Below the pieces are notes generated by a model. The model did no database searches, was not told the origin of the DNA, and was given only the letters and a program-made list of their open reading frames with translations. 34,173 bases of DNA from an uncultured Prevotella sp. (GTDB lineage Bacteria > Bacteroidota > Bacteroidia > Bacteroidales > Bacteroidaceae). The position numbers were made by a program, and so were the translations under genes. The DNA lies in contig OMUH01000035.1 in assembly GCA_900314195.1 (NCBI GenBank), positions 1 through 34,173 on the forward strand, given 5' to 3'. Shown in pieces: positions 33,884-34,173 of the stretch. How positions within the stretch are numbered: the first letter of the stretch is position 1; every line of letters begins with the position of its first letter.

Positions 33884-34173
33884 CGTGTAGGGGCCGCGCC
33901 CCGTGCCGGCCCACAAGAAATGTCATAACCGCTGAAAATAATCGTGTTGGCAAGATATTTCGCAACGTGTAGGGGCCGCGCCCCGTGCCGGCCCACAAAA
34001 AATGTCATAACCGCTGAAAATAATCGTGTTGGCAAGATATTTCGCAACGTGTAGGGGCCGCGCCCCGTGCCGGCCCACAAAAAATGTCATAACCGCTGAA
34101 AATAATCGTGTTGGCAAGATATTTCGCAACGTGTAGGGGCCGCGCCCCGTGCCGGCCCACAAAAAATGTCATA
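33884..34173. repeat. Tandem array of 82-bp GC-rich units, cut by window end
   Basis: GTGTAGGGGCCGCGCCCC recurs at 33885, 33967, 34049 and 34131, exactly 82 bp apart; the last unit is cut by the window end. Units are almost identical; the first carries CACAAG where later ones have CACAAA. Each holds the left arm (GTGCCGGCCC side) of the inverted-arm element plus ~50 nt of spacer. As 82 is not a multiple of 3, the array opens frames in all phases that read as spurious proteins. There are no unique spacers, so it is not a CRISPR array. Confidence 0.95.

Noticed and set aside
33720..34162. Several overlapping frames of 65-92 codons across the tandem array
   Set aside because: They are the same GC-rich 82-bp repeat read in shifting phases (82 is not divisible by 3), with no start context or codon pattern of a real gene.
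33884..34173. CRISPR array
   Set aside because: Whole 82-bp units repeat without unique spacers, and no cas genes are present.

Overview
The window looks like Bacteroidota DNA, most likely Prevotella or a close relative. Supporting signs are the fused MurF-alanine racemase, an archaeal/eukaryotic-type GlyRS, GSCFA and YfhO family proteins, a Prevotella-style C-terminal tail on a giant secreted protein, a lack of Shine-Dalgarno sequences, and several promoters of the Bacteroides form (TTTG, about 20 nt, TAnnTTTG). No tRNA, rRNA, CRISPR array, transposase or phage gene was found.

Layout. 1-370: a copy of an 82-bp GC-rich repeat, an inverted-arm repeat element, and a 23-bp perfect inverted repeat overlapping the promoter of an AAA+ ATPase (374-1504). 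1547-5302 (minus): MATE exporter, FKBP lipoprotein and glycyl-tRNA synthetase, with a terminator behind glyS and a structured leader in front. 5618-7199: a small exported coiled-coil protein and a divergent CE2-like esterase. 7343-10345 (minus): a topoisomerase IV/gyrase A subunit with a very acidic N-terminal extension and a possible ~250-nt leader. 10788-16878: a surface-glycan region with a Wzx-type flippase (minus) diverging from GT2 glycosyltransferase, zinc metallopeptidase, alpha/beta hydrolase and UDP-galactopyranose mutase. 17153-21401 (minus): a GatC-like PTS IIC with no visible PTS partners, an exported-looking KduI and a hexuronate-type MFS transporter. 21734-27806 (minus): MurF-Alr, a GSCFA protein and a YfhO protein. 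27929-29122 (plus): mtnN-luxS, the SAH detoxification/AI-2 pair. 29487-33437 (minus): a 1316-residue secreted protein of unknown function with AT-rich coding sequence. 33884 to the end: 3.5 direct copies of the same 82-bp repeat, cut by the window edge.

How it fits together. Glf would supply UDP-galactofuranose, GT2 could use it, and the flippase could move the product. The IIC/KduI/MFS group suggests uptake and isomerisation of uronate-type sugars, with the isomerisation apparently moved outside the cytoplasm. MtnN and LuxS act in sequence. The most unusual items are the exported KduI beside an orphan PTS IIC, the GC-rich repeat family present at both ends and in the middle, the promoter-overlapping inverted repeat at the ATPase, and the large secreted protein whose C-terminal tail differs in composition from its body.
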